In this document: in pieces, positions 46,522-53,302 of the stretch | Layout: each line of letters opens with the position of its first letter | Numbering within the stretch: position 1 is the first letter of the stretch | DNA from: JBBRZM01 sp963813635 | GTDB taxonomy: Bacteria; Actinomycetota; Acidimicrobiia; IMCC26256; JBBRZM01 | Direction of reading: 5' to 3' | DNA: 64,000 nucleotides | NCBI GenBank assembly: GCA_963813635.1 | Contig: CAWEZO010000011.1 | Location: forward strand, 717,795-781,794 | Position numbers and translations under genes: made by a program | The notes under the pieces: generated by a model | Databases searched by the model: none | The model's input: the letters and a program-made list of their open reading frames with translations, nothing else | Told to the model about the DNA's origin: nothing

Positions 46522-46955
46522 GTGGAACCCGGTGCCCGTTCTCCTTCGCATCGCAACGCGCGATCGCGCCAATGCGTGCCACGCCGAGAGCTTCAGGTGC
46601 TCAGCTCCTGTTCGGTGCCGCTCGTGGTTGACGGCGAGGCGCTCGGCGTGCTCAACCTGTATTCGCACGCGGCGCTTGCGCTGTCGAACGCGAACCGCCT
46701 GCGCGCGCGTCCGTCGAGCTCACCAACCAGCTCGAGCAGGCCCTCGCGTCGCCGGCGGCGATCGAGCAGGCGAAGGGCATTCTGATGGCTCAAATGTCGA
46801 TTACCACCGACGACGCGTGCGATGAGCTGATCCGGCGGTCACAGAGTGCCAACCGAAAGCTACGTTACGTGGCCAACGACATCGTGGGCGACGCGAGCAC
46901 GCAGGCACGGAATTGTAAGTTCGCTGAGCGCGCGCGCATACTTAGTTGCGGTTGA
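46522..46955 (+). pseudogene. GAF-ANTAR antitermination regulator remnant (truncated, frameshifted)
   Basis: Only the last part of a GAF domain remains (VLSSCSVPLVVDGEALGVLNLYSHAALALSNANRLRA). One frame over near 46710 comes an ANTAR RNA-binding domain (SVELTNQLEQALASPAAIEQAKGILMAQMSITTDDACDELIRRSQSANRKLRYVANDIVG). The first 90 or so residues expected of a GAF domain are missing; upstream sequence does not restore them in any frame. ANTAR proteins release transcription terminators in nascent RNA. It may be a decayed gene or a collapsed assembly; only the frameshift looks like a simple error. Confidence 0.7.
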
Positions 46956-46969
46956 GGAGCCAGCCGTTC
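46932..46969 (+). repeat. Imperfect direct repeat, copy B
   Basis: Partner of 46453-46490, with core GCGGTTgAGgAGCCAGCCG. It overlaps the last codons of the GAF-ANTAR remnant and ends 30 nt before the STAS start. Confidence 0.45.
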
Positions 46970-46999
46970 TCACTCCGCCGAGGAGTAGAGGAGGGGCAG

Positions 47000-47350
47000 G
47001 TGGCAATCAATCGTATTTCCCATCCGAAGCCGCACTCGTTGCCGGCATTCGAGTGCAGGGTGTTGCACTCCGATGGGACGGGCGCGGCGGAGGTGCGGGG
47101 CGAGCTCGATATGCAGACCGCCCCCGAGCTGCAGCGGGTTCTCGAGGGTCTCGTCCGCTCAGGGCACGGCGATATCAGCGTCGACTGTTCCGGCCTCACG
47201 TTCATCGACTCGTCGGGCTTGGCCGTGTTCACCCTCATCGACAAGCTCTTGGGCAGCCGGAGCAGTCACATTCGCCTCGTCGGCGTCAATAGCGCCTGCC
47301 GGCGCACGTTCGTGGTCACCAAGCTCGACTATCTGCTCGACGACGCGTAG
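47000..47350 (+). CDS. STAS-domain anti-sigma factor antagonist
   Basis: 116 residues. AEVRGELDMQTAPELQRVLEGLVRSG, then the phospho-site DCSGLTFIDSSGLAVFTLIDKLLG and IRLVGVNSACRRTFVVTKLDYLL. A typical RsbV-like fold with the target Ser intact. GTG 47000 is preceded by GAGGAGGGG, a strong ribosome-binding site. It is one of three STAS paralogues in 9 kb, presumably feeding the RsbW-type proteins further right. Confidence 0.88.
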   Translation: MAINRISHPKPHSLPAFECRVLHSDGTGAAEVRGELDMQTAPELQRVLEGLVRSGHGDISVDCSGLTFIDSSGLAVFTLIDKLLGSRSSHIRLVGVNSACRRTFVVTKLDYLLDDA

Positions 47351-47396
47351 CGCATCCGGGAACGGCAGCGCTCGGGGCCCCAGGGCCGGCTCTCGC

Positions 47397-47423
47397 GTTT
47401 GAGCGGCTATGCGAGCGGGGATA
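47397..47423 (+). promoter_or_regulatory. SigF/SigB-type promoter
   Basis: GTTT (47397-47400), 17 nt, GGGATA (47418-47423), 24 nt before the small membrane protein start, with GGAGG between. Fits the general-stress consensus GTTT-N15-17-GGGWA. Confidence 0.5.
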
Positions 47424-47447
47424 TCTGGGGCAACCGCCGGAGGTGCG

Positions 47448-47609
47448 ATGGACGCGTTCGCCTGGTTCCTGTTTGCCGTCGTCGTGGTGATTGTCGTGCT
47501 GGTGCTCTTTGTCGTCGGCCGCCGGCGGCGGCGTGCGGGGGGAGTGCTCGCGTCGCCGACCCGCCGTCGGGCCGGGCGCGACACCTCGGAAGAGAAAGAG
47601 CACGAATGA
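47448..47609 (+). CDS. Small single-pass membrane protein
   Basis: 53 residues: one membrane helix (AFAWFLFAVVVVIVVLVLFVVG), a run of basic residues (RRRRRAGG) that fixes the C-terminus inside, and an acidic tail (DTSEEKEHE). GGAGG lies 6 nt before ATG 47448. Its stop overlaps the PRC-barrel gene's ATG (ATGA), so the two are coupled. Function unknown; stress expression is inferred from the SigF-type promoter. Confidence 0.7.
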   Translation: MDAFAWFLFAVVVVIVVLVLFVVGRRRRRAGGVLASPTRRRAGRDTSEEKEHE

Positions 47610-48094
47610 GTGGACTGACTCGGGCGACCGAGCTGATCAGCCGCCCGGTGGTGACGATGGCGGGCGACGCCCTCGCAGAAGTCAAGGACGTGGTCTACGA
47701 CTCCGACGAGGGTAGTGTGCTGGGCTTCACCCTCAATCGGCGCGGGTGGCTCGGGAAGCCGCTCGACCGGATCCTCGCCGCGGACGCCATCGCATCGATT
47801 GGCCGCGACGCGATCATGATCGCGGATCCCGACGTGCTCGTCGGGAGGAAGGAAGCGCCGCCGGAGGTCGTCCATGCCCCCGCGGAACGCAACGTGATCG
47901 GCAATCGCGTCTTGACGAAATCCGGCACGGAGCTGGGCGAGGTGATCGACGTCGCCCGACTTGTCGGGCGACGTTGTCACGAGCCCGTCTGCGACGTTGT
48001 CACGAGCCCCTCTGCGACGTGTCCCGCGATGTCGGCGGCCTGGGCGCCGCTCGCAGCCATGACCAGCAGCGGCGGCGGCGCCGCGTCGAGATAG
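47606..48094 (+). CDS. PRC-barrel domain protein with an aberrant C-terminus
   Basis: The first 115 residues are a normal PRC-barrel protein: ATELISRPVVTMAGDALAEVKDVVYDSDEGSVLGFTLNRRG, then a second barrel repeat starting NVIGNRVLTKSGTELGEVIDV. From about 47960 the reading frame runs into a 23-bp tandem duplication and then antisense through an LLM oxidoreductase remnant, giving a nonsense tail (CHEPVCDVVTSPSATC). The gene is therefore truncated by a rearrangement, in the genome or in the assembly. PRC barrels act in RNA metabolism and photosynthetic or stress proteins; the role here is unknown. Confidence 0.7.
   Translation: MSGLTRATELISRPVVTMAGDALAEVKDVVYDSDEGSVLGFTLNRRGWLGKPLDRILAADAIASIGRDAIMIADPDVLVGRKEAPPEVVHAPAERNVIGNRVLTKSGTELGEVIDVARLVGRRCHEPVCDVVTSPSATCPAMSAAWAPLAAMTSSGGGAASR
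47969..48014 (+). repeat. 23-bp tandem duplication at a rearrangement junction
   Basis: CGACGTTGTCACGAGCCC plus G/C and TCTG occurs twice in a row (47969-47991, 47992-48014; one mismatch), and CGACGT begins a third unit. It marks the point where PRC-barrel coding sequence stops and the LLM remnant begins. Confidence 0.8.
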
Positions 48095-48221
48095 ACCTTG
48101 GCGCCCTCGATGACGTAGTGCTCGCCGTGGTGGTCGATCGCGTCACCGGTCCACAGCTTTCGGATCACGAGCCGGCGTCGTGCTCTTCGCTCGAGCGTGC
48201 GTATCCAAGCTTGACCATCAT
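47977..48221 (-). pseudogene. LLM/FGD-like F420-dependent oxidoreductase remnant
   Basis: Read on the minus strand, a start MMVKLGYARSSEEHDAG, typical of F420-dependent glucose-6-phosphate dehydrogenase relatives, is joined one frame over to RKLWTGDAIDHHGEHYVIEGAKVYLDAAPPPLLVMAASGAQAADIAGHVAEGLVTTS, which in full-length homologues lies well over 100 residues further on. Everything between and after is gone. So the gene has an internal deletion and a C-terminal truncation ending at the tandem duplication. Confidence 0.75.
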
Positions 48222-48378
48222 CGGCTCCGGTCGTCTGGTTCGCGTACGGTCACGCGGCTTTACCGGCGGATATCAGAGTTTCCGGAGTTTGTTGCGCGTT
48301 AAACCTCATCGCATGGGTAAGGACGGTTGCGTGAGTCCGGACGGGTCGCGCGACTCATCACCGCCGCGCGCGGCGGGT

Positions 48379-49887
48379 TCAGGTGGAGATCGCTTCGAGG
48401 GCCTTGTCGACCGTCGCCCGCTCTGTGCGCACGAGCGCCGTGATTTCGACGACGACGGCGCCGATGCCCAACACATCGCCGGAGCGGCCCATCACGGGAT
48501 TCAAGCTGGCGAGCCAGTGTCGTGAATGTCGGGGCGCTGCCTCCGTCCGCGCGCTGATCTCGACGTCGACCGCCGCCTCGCCCGTGGCCAGCGCCGAGCG
48601 AAAGGCGGCCTCGAGCCGCGGCCACAGCCGCGGAAGCACATCTTCAATGCTCTTGTCGAGATGCTCCGCGATCTCGACGCCACTGATGTCGGCAAACGGC
48701 TGATTGAGCCGGACGAAGCGGAGCTCGGTGTCGAAGAACGCAAACCCGACCGACGCGTGCTCGAGTAGCGCGTCGAGGTGCGCCAGCGCACTCTCGAGCT
48801 CGCGCTGCGCTTGTTCCGCTGTCTGGCGCGCTGCGTGCTCCTGCTCCAACAGCCGGCCCCGTTCGAGCTCACCCGCCTTGCGTTCGGTGATGTCGATGCC
48901 GACGCCCACCCACTGTTCGGGTTCGCCGTCGTCGGTGGGGATCCTGCGTCCGCGTCCGTCGATCCACTGCACGGCGCCGTCGGGACGAACGATGCGATGC
49001 TCGTGAGAGAGCTCGATGTTCTCGGCGACCGCTTTGGCGATCCCTTCGGCAACGAACGCGCGGTCGTCGGGGTGCACGATCTCGATGAAGGCGTCGCGAG
49101 TACCGGCGAACTGGCCCGGCTCGAACCCGAACACGGCCTCGAGCTCGGGCGACCACCACACCCGATCGTTGTCGATGGCCCAGCGCCATGTGCCCATGTG
49201 TCCCGCTTCGAAGGCGAGCCTGGCTTCGGCGTCCCTACTTCGGAGCTCCTCTTCGATTGCATGGCGGTTCAAGGCGGCACCGAGCACGTTGCTGACCGCG
49301 CGCAGGAAGATCACGTCATCGTCGGTAAACGCGCCCGCTTCGGTGGAGTGTGTCGCGAGCACGCCGAACGGGCGCGGGGTTCCACGAATGACGGCGGCCA
49401 TGCTGCATGCGATGTCGTGTTCGAGCAGTACCCGCGACAGGGTGACGCGGTGCTCGTTGGCCCAGTCGTCGACGAGCAGCGGTGTCGCGGTTGCGAGGGC
49501 CGCTGCGGCGAGACTGTCGGGGCCCGTTTCCGGAACGACGTGACCGACGACGCCGGCACTCCAGCCGGCTCCGCAGCGCAACAACAGCGCATCACCTTCG
49601 TCGCGCTGCTCCAACAGCGAAACGAATGCGACGTCGAGCGTCTCTGCGACCATCGCGACCGCGTCCGCGAGGAGCCCGTCGATGTCTCTTGATTCGAGGG
49701 CGCGGCGGCCGATGAGCGCTACGGCTGCTTGTTGCCGCTCCCGCCGTCGCAGCGCGTCGTGCACGTCGGCGCGGCGGCCGCCACCGAAACGTCGCGAAGT
49801 GGCGGGCGCTGCGCCGGCTGTTGACTCGTCCCGACTCACGGCGCCGTTCACCTGCCTTCGGACCTCGGTGCCGCCGGTCCTCGGCAT
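48379..49887 (-). CDS. GAF-PAS-PAS sensory protein without a visible output domain
   Basis: About 502 residues. GAF domain (GRRALESRDIDGLLADAVAMVAETLDVAFVSLLEQ through FLRAVSNVLGAALNRHAIEEEL), a PAS with PAC (GHMGTWRWAIDNDRVWWSPELEAVFGFEPGQFAG...WVGVGIDITERKAGE), a coiled-coil linker, and a second PAS (LEHASVGFAFFDTELRFVRLNQPFADISG...GIGAVVVEITALVRTERA). Such proteins usually end in a SpoIIE phosphatase, histidine kinase or GGDEF domain; this one stops after PAS2. A SpoIIE end would fit the neighbouring partner-switching genes, so truncation is possible. Start uncertain (49887 or GTGs 49851/49839). Confidence 0.75.
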   Translation of the reverse strand: MPRTGGTEVRRQVNGAVSRDESTAGAAPATSRRFGGGRRADVHDALRRRERQQAAVALIGRRALESRDIDGLLADAVAMVAETLDVAFVSLLEQRDEGDALLLRCGAGWSAGVVGHVVPETGPDSLAAAALATATPLLVDDWANEHRVTLSRVLLEHDIACSMAAVIRGTPRPFGVLATHSTEAGAFTDDDVIFLRAVSNVLGAALNRHAIEEELRSRDAEARLAFEAGHMGTWRWAIDNDRVWWSPELEAVFGFEPGQFAGTRDAFIEIVHPDDRAFVAEGIAKAVAENIELSHEHRIVRPDGAVQWIDGRGRRIPTDDGEPEQWVGVGIDITERKAGELERGRLLEQEHAARQTAEQAQRELESALAHLDALLEHASVGFAFFDTELRFVRLNQPFADISGVEIAEHLDKSIEDVLPRLWPRLEAAFRSALATGEAAVDVEISARTEAAPRHSRHWLASLNPVMGRSGDVLGIGAVVVEITALVRTERATVDKALEAIST

Positions 49888-49902
49888 TCGGCCGGAAGAA
49901 GT

Positions 49903-49942
49903 CACTCGACCCGGCCGGGGCAGGGTCCGGCCGGGTCGAGTG
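49903..49942 (-). terminator. Strong hairpin downstream of the sigF-anti-sigma operon
   Basis: CACTCGACCCGGCCGG and its exact complement form a 16-bp stem around an 8-nt loop, 48 nt after the sigma factor stop and just before the GAF-PAS gene. No long T run; probably a GC-type terminator. Confidence 0.65.
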
Positions 49943-49989
49943 TCTGATTGAAGTGTGCCCAGCGACTTTGAGCGTCAAACGTCCCGGCT

Positions 49990-50718
49990 CTACCGCTCGC
50001 CCAGTGCCTCCCGTAGGCGTACGAGCGTGCGGGTCAGGAGCCGGGACACCTGCATTTGGCTGATCCCGAGGCGCTCGCCGATCTTCGACTGGCTCAAACC
50101 CTCGAAGAACCGCAGCTGGATCAACGTGCGCTCCCGTGCGGGAAGTTGATCGAGGAGCGCGGAGACGACAATGCGGTTCTCGGCATGTGTGATCTCGAAC
50201 GCGTCGAGTGGCTGGAGGTCGGCGTCGGTGCCGGCGTCGAGCGACGCGGGTGCGAGGGCCTGCCCGGCGTCGAGCGCCTCGATGACCATCTCGTCGTCAG
50301 TGTGGGCTTCGCGTGCGATCTCCGCGATCGTCGGCGAGCGCCCGAGCTGCTGTGTGAGCGGGCCGAGGCTCGATTGCACCTCGAGCAGTCGCTCCTGGAC
50401 GCGCCGGGGCACGCGCAACGCCCACCGCGAATCACGGAAGTGGCGTTTCAGCTCGCCGAGAATCGTGGGCGTGGCGAAGGTCGAGAATGCGAGGCCGCGC
50501 TCGGGCTCGAAGCGCTCGACCGACTTGAGCAAGCCGAGCATTGCGACCTGCACGAGATCCTCACGCCGGTCACCGCGCGACGCGTACCGTCGCGCGAGTG
50601 TCTCGGCGAGCCCGGCGTTGGCTTCGATGAGCCGGTTGCGCAGCGCCCGATCACCGGTGCGGCGGTACTCGACGAACATCTCGTCGACCGCGAGGGAGGT
50701 GCTGCCTCGGTGGGCCAT
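49990..50718 (-). CDS. SigF/SigB-family RNA polymerase sigma factor (copy 1)
   Basis: 242 residues. Region 2: DEMFVEYRRTGDRALRNRLIEANAGLAETLARRYASRGDRREDLVQVAMLGLLKSVERFEPERGLAFSTFATPTILGELKRHFRDSRWALRVPRRVQE. Region 3: LTQQLGRSPTIAEIAREA. Region 4: LPARERTLIQLRFFEGLSQSKIGERLGISQMQVSRLLTRTLVRLRE. This is the general-stress/sporulation class controlled by anti-sigma proteins. It follows its presumptive anti-sigma gene with a 1-nt gap. The similar copy 2 is encoded divergently 0.9 kb away. Confidence 0.92.
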   Translation of the reverse strand: MAHRGSTSLAVDEMFVEYRRTGDRALRNRLIEANAGLAETLARRYASRGDRREDLVQVAMLGLLKSVERFEPERGLAFSTFATPTILGELKRHFRDSRWALRVPRRVQERLLEVQSSLGPLTQQLGRSPTIAEIAREAHTDDEMVIEALDAGQALAPASLDAGTDADLQPLDAFEITHAENRIVVSALLDQLPARERTLIQLRFFEGLSQSKIGERLGISQMQVSRLLTRTLVRLREALGER

Positions 50719-50719
50719 C

Positions 50720-51097
50720 TCAGCGATCGGCGGTCGCGCGCTTTACGAGGCGGAAGAACGCCGCGTCGTCAGTGATTCGGATCTCGTGCTCATCGGCGAC
50801 CGCCGCGACGATGGTCTTGGACAGCTCGCTCTGCTCACAGTGCGGCCCAGCGGGCGAGCCCTCGCCCACGACGGTGACGGCGCCGTCTCCCAACAAGAAC
50901 GTCAGCGTGAGCGCCTCGATGCCGTCGTGTCCGGTCAACGCGAAGCAGAGCTCGTCGACCGCGATGCGGAGATCCTCGACCTCCTCGTAGGTGAAGCCCG
51001 CCCGGCTCCCGACATCAGCGGCCATCAGGCGAGCAACTCGCAGGAAATCGGGCGTGCCCGGGATCGAGAGCCGAATGACATCGACCGGCTCGGGCAT
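50720..51097 (-). CDS. RsbW-like anti-sigma protein with degenerate ATP site (partner of sigma copy 1)
   Basis: 125 residues with the start of an HATPase fold: IPGTPDFLRVARLMAADVGSRAGFTYEEVEDLRIAVDELCFALTG, then LTLTFLLGDGAVTVVGEG. The N box keeps the acidic DE but has no Asn, and no DxGxG or GxGL motif is present. It may bind the sigma factor without being a kinase. Position immediately before the sigma gene identifies its partner. The homologous 51242 protein shows the same loss. Confidence 0.82.
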   Translation of the reverse strand: MPEPVDVIRLSIPGTPDFLRVARLMAADVGSRAGFTYEEVEDLRIAVDELCFALTGHDGIEALTLTFLLGDGAVTVVGEGSPAGPHCEQSELSKTIVAAVADEHEIRITDDAAFFRLVKRATADR

Positions 51098-51241
51098 TCC
51101 AGGCTCCTTGTGGTGATTCGTTCTGGAGGTTCACTCGCAAGCATGCCGCATTCTCCGCGGCCGCGCCGCACCGGCCTGTTCCCGCGAGTGGTTCGGCAGT
51201 GACGTGGGTACGTTCGCCACCGGGCCGAACGGAGGAGGCGT

Positions 51242-51631
51242 GTGACACGGGTCGAGGCGCGGGAACGGGCACTTCGATTGATGGTCCCCGCGACGGCGGA
51301 ACACCTGCGCACTGTTCGTTTGGTTGCTGCCGACGCGGCCGAGCGCGCCGGGTTCGACTTCGAGGAGACGGCCGACCTGCGGATTGCGGTCGACGAGCTG
51401 GCGCACGTCCTGATGCAAGTGACGGACGACCCGTTGCTCCTCGGTTACACCGTTTGCGGAAGCGACGTCAAGGTCCGAGGTTCCGCGATGCGGCGCGCCG
51501 GCGGCACCGGCCACTCGCTGAGCTGGTGGTCGCAGCTGATCCTCGGTCGTGTCACCGACTCCTTCGAGCTGGTCGACCGGGATCGAGAGGTGATCTTCGA
51601 GCTCACCAAACGTCATTCGAGAACGCCGTGA
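51242..51631 (+). CDS. RsbW-like anti-sigma protein with degenerate ATP site (partner of sigma copy 2)
   Basis: 129 residues: LMVPATAEHLRTVRLVAADAAERAGFDFEETADLRIAVDELAHVLMQV, then GSDVKVRGSAMRRAGGTG and LILGRVTDSFELVDRDREVIFELTKRH. Parallel to the 50720 protein and again without the N-box Asn or G1 motif. GTG 51242 has GGAGG upstream; the stop overlaps the sigma factor GTG (GTGA). The divergent intergenic region (51098-51241) carries GGTT and GGGTAC elements that could be a SigF-type promoter with a short spacer. Confidence 0.8.
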   Translation: MTRVEARERALRLMVPATAEHLRTVRLVAADAAERAGFDFEETADLRIAVDELAHVLMQVTDDPLLLGYTVCGSDVKVRGSAMRRAGGTGHSLSWWSQLILGRVTDSFELVDRDREVIFELTKRHSRTP

Positions 51632-52392
51632 CGGCGATGAACGACGAGCTTCGCGACGACCGTGAGGAGCTCTCACGTCGGTTCGCGGAGTACCGGCGCA
51701 CCGGCGACCGACGGTTACGGGACGACCTGGTCGAGGGCCACGTGGCGTTGGCCCGATTTCTGGCGCGGCGGTTCGCGCACCGCGGTGAGAGCTTCGACGA
51801 CCTCGTGCAGGTTGCGCTCGTCGGCCTGTTCAAGGCGGTCGAGCGCTTCGATCCCGATCGTGGGCTCCAGTTCTCGACGTTCGCGACACCAACGATCGTC
51901 GGCGAGCTCAAGCGGCACTTTCGCGACAAGGGATGGGCAGTGCGCGTGCCGCGCCGCGTGCAGGAGCTCCACGTCCAGCTGGCCGCGGTCGTCGGCGGCC
52001 TGAGCCAGGAGCTCGGCCGCTCGCCCCGCCCGGCCGAGATCGCGGCGCAGGCCGGTTGTTCGGAGGAAGATGTCCTCGAAGCGATGGAGGCCGGCGGTTC
52101 GTACCGCTTGGCATCGCTCGACAGCGCGACGCAAAACGAGGCGGGGTCGGGCCTCTTGCAGCGTCTCGGCGGCGATGACGAGGAGCTCGAGCGCGTCGAT
52201 CGACGACTCGAGCTCGCGGGATTGCTCGAGGCGCTGCCCGAGCGTGAGCAGCAGATCGTCTATCTCCGCTATTTCGAGGGGCTCACGCAGTCGGAGATCG
52301 CGGAGAAGGTCGGGATCAGTCAGATGCACGTCTCCCGTTTGTTGGTGCGCAGCTTGGCGATGCTTCGCGAAACGGCGGGCGCGAAGTCATGA
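51628..52392 (+). CDS. SigF/SigB-family RNA polymerase sigma factor (copy 2)
   Basis: 254 residues. SRRFAEYRRTGDRRLRDDLVEGHVALARFLARRFAHRGESFDDLVQVALVGLFKAVERFDPDRGLQFSTFATPTIVGELKRHFRDKGWAVRVPRRVQ covers region 2; ELGRSPRPAEIAAQAG region 3; LPEREQQIVYLRYFEGLTQSEIAEKVGISQMHVSRLLVRSLAMLRE region 4. The two sigma factors are clearly paralogous, so they may recognise overlapping GTTT/GGGTA promoters. Coupled to the anti-sigma gene before and the ATPase gene after by 4-nt overlaps. Confidence 0.92.
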   Translation: MTAMNDELRDDREELSRRFAEYRRTGDRRLRDDLVEGHVALARFLARRFAHRGESFDDLVQVALVGLFKAVERFDPDRGLQFSTFATPTIVGELKRHFRDKGWAVRVPRRVQELHVQLAAVVGGLSQELGRSPRPAEIAAQAGCSEEDVLEAMEAGGSYRLASLDSATQNEAGSGLLQRLGGDDEELERVDRRLELAGLLEALPEREQQIVYLRYFEGLTQSEIAEKVGISQMHVSRLLVRSLAMLRETAGAKS

Positions 52393-52862
52393 GCACGCGT
52401 GACGAGTCGCGCCGACGCACGTCGGGCGTGGGTCGAGACGATACGAGCCGGCGCGATGCAGCCGAGGCGCCGGCCGGGCAACGGGTGATCTCGACCGTCC
52501 TTCCTTCGGCTGCACCGAGCGCGGGGCTGGCCCGCCGTTTCGTGGGCGCCGCGCTGCGGCGGTGGCAGGTCGCGCCTCCGGTCATCGAAACCGCGGTCCT
52601 GCTGACCAGCGAGCTGGTGACGAACGCCTACCTTCACGAGGCCAGCGAATCCGAGCTCATCGTGCGGCGGCGCGCTGACTGCCTCCGGGTCGAGGTCAAA
52701 GACACCGGATGCGGAACAGTCGAGATGAACGCTCCCGACGTCGAATGCCCCGAGGGGCGAGGCCTGAGCATCGTCAGCGCGCTCGCAGACCGCTGGGGCA
52801 GCGTGCCGCTTCGAAACGGCAAGAAGGTGTGGTTCGAGCTCGCGCTGGCCCCGGCGATCTGA
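52389..52862 (+). CDS. RsbW/SpoIIAB-type serine kinase, ATP-binding protein
   Basis: 157 residues: a disordered N-terminal 40, then a full HATPase: LPSAAPSAGLARRFVGAALRRW, N box LLTSELVTNAYLHEAS, G1 VEVKDTGCGTVEM, G2 GRGLSIVSALADRWG. Unlike the two sigma-adjacent proteins it keeps all ATP-binding motifs, so it can phosphorylate STAS partners. It overlaps sigma copy 2 and precedes a STAS gene by 83 nt. It may act on that STAS protein or on all three. Confidence 0.87.
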   Translation: MSTRDESRRRTSGVGRDDTSRRDAAEAPAGQRVISTVLPSAAPSAGLARRFVGAALRRWQVAPPVIETAVLLTSELVTNAYLHEASESELIVRRRADCLRVEVKDTGCGTVEMNAPDVECPEGRGLSIVSALADRWGSVPLRNGKKVWFELALAPAI

Positions 52863-52945
52863 CGGTCACCGATCGGGTCGGTACGATTCGCGGGTTACAC
52901 GCTGCGACGCAAAGTCGTCCTTGGCGCCCGAGGAACGGAGCATCG

Positions 52946-53287
52946 ATGTCGCTCAGTGAATCGTCCGACCCGTTCGGCACGCAGTTCGTCGTGTCGGCCC
53001 GCGATGACACGAGCGCCATACTCGCCATCACCGGTGAAGTCGACGTTGCGAATTCGCCGGAGCTGCGCGAGGCGTTGTACTCCTTGATCGATCAGGGCAT
53101 CACCAACGTGATCATCGACGCGTCCAGCATGGACTTCATCGACTCGTCCGGCCTCGGCGTGTTGGTCGGCGCGCTGAAGCACATCCGCGACCGCTCGGGC
53201 GACTTGATCGTGCGATCCCTGCAACCCGCCACGAGACGAGTCTTCGAGGTGACCGGGCTCATGAAGGTGCTCACGATCCCCGACTGA
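52946..53287 (+). CDS. STAS-domain anti-sigma factor antagonist
   Basis: 113 residues: AILAITGEVDVANSPELREALYSLIDQGITNVIIDASSMDFIDSSGLGVLVGALKHI, then IVRSLQPATRRVFEVTGLMKVL. The phospho-Ser motif FIDSSGL is intact. GGAG lies just upstream of ATG 52946. Last gene of the stress island; convergent with menE (15-nt gap). Confidence 0.9.
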   Translation: MSLSESSDPFGTQFVVSARDDTSAILAITGEVDVANSPELREALYSLIDQGITNVIIDASSMDFIDSSGLGVLVGALKHIRDRSGDLIVRSLQPATRRVFEVTGLMKVLTIPD

Positions 53288-53302
53288 GCACCGGGCAACG
53301 GC

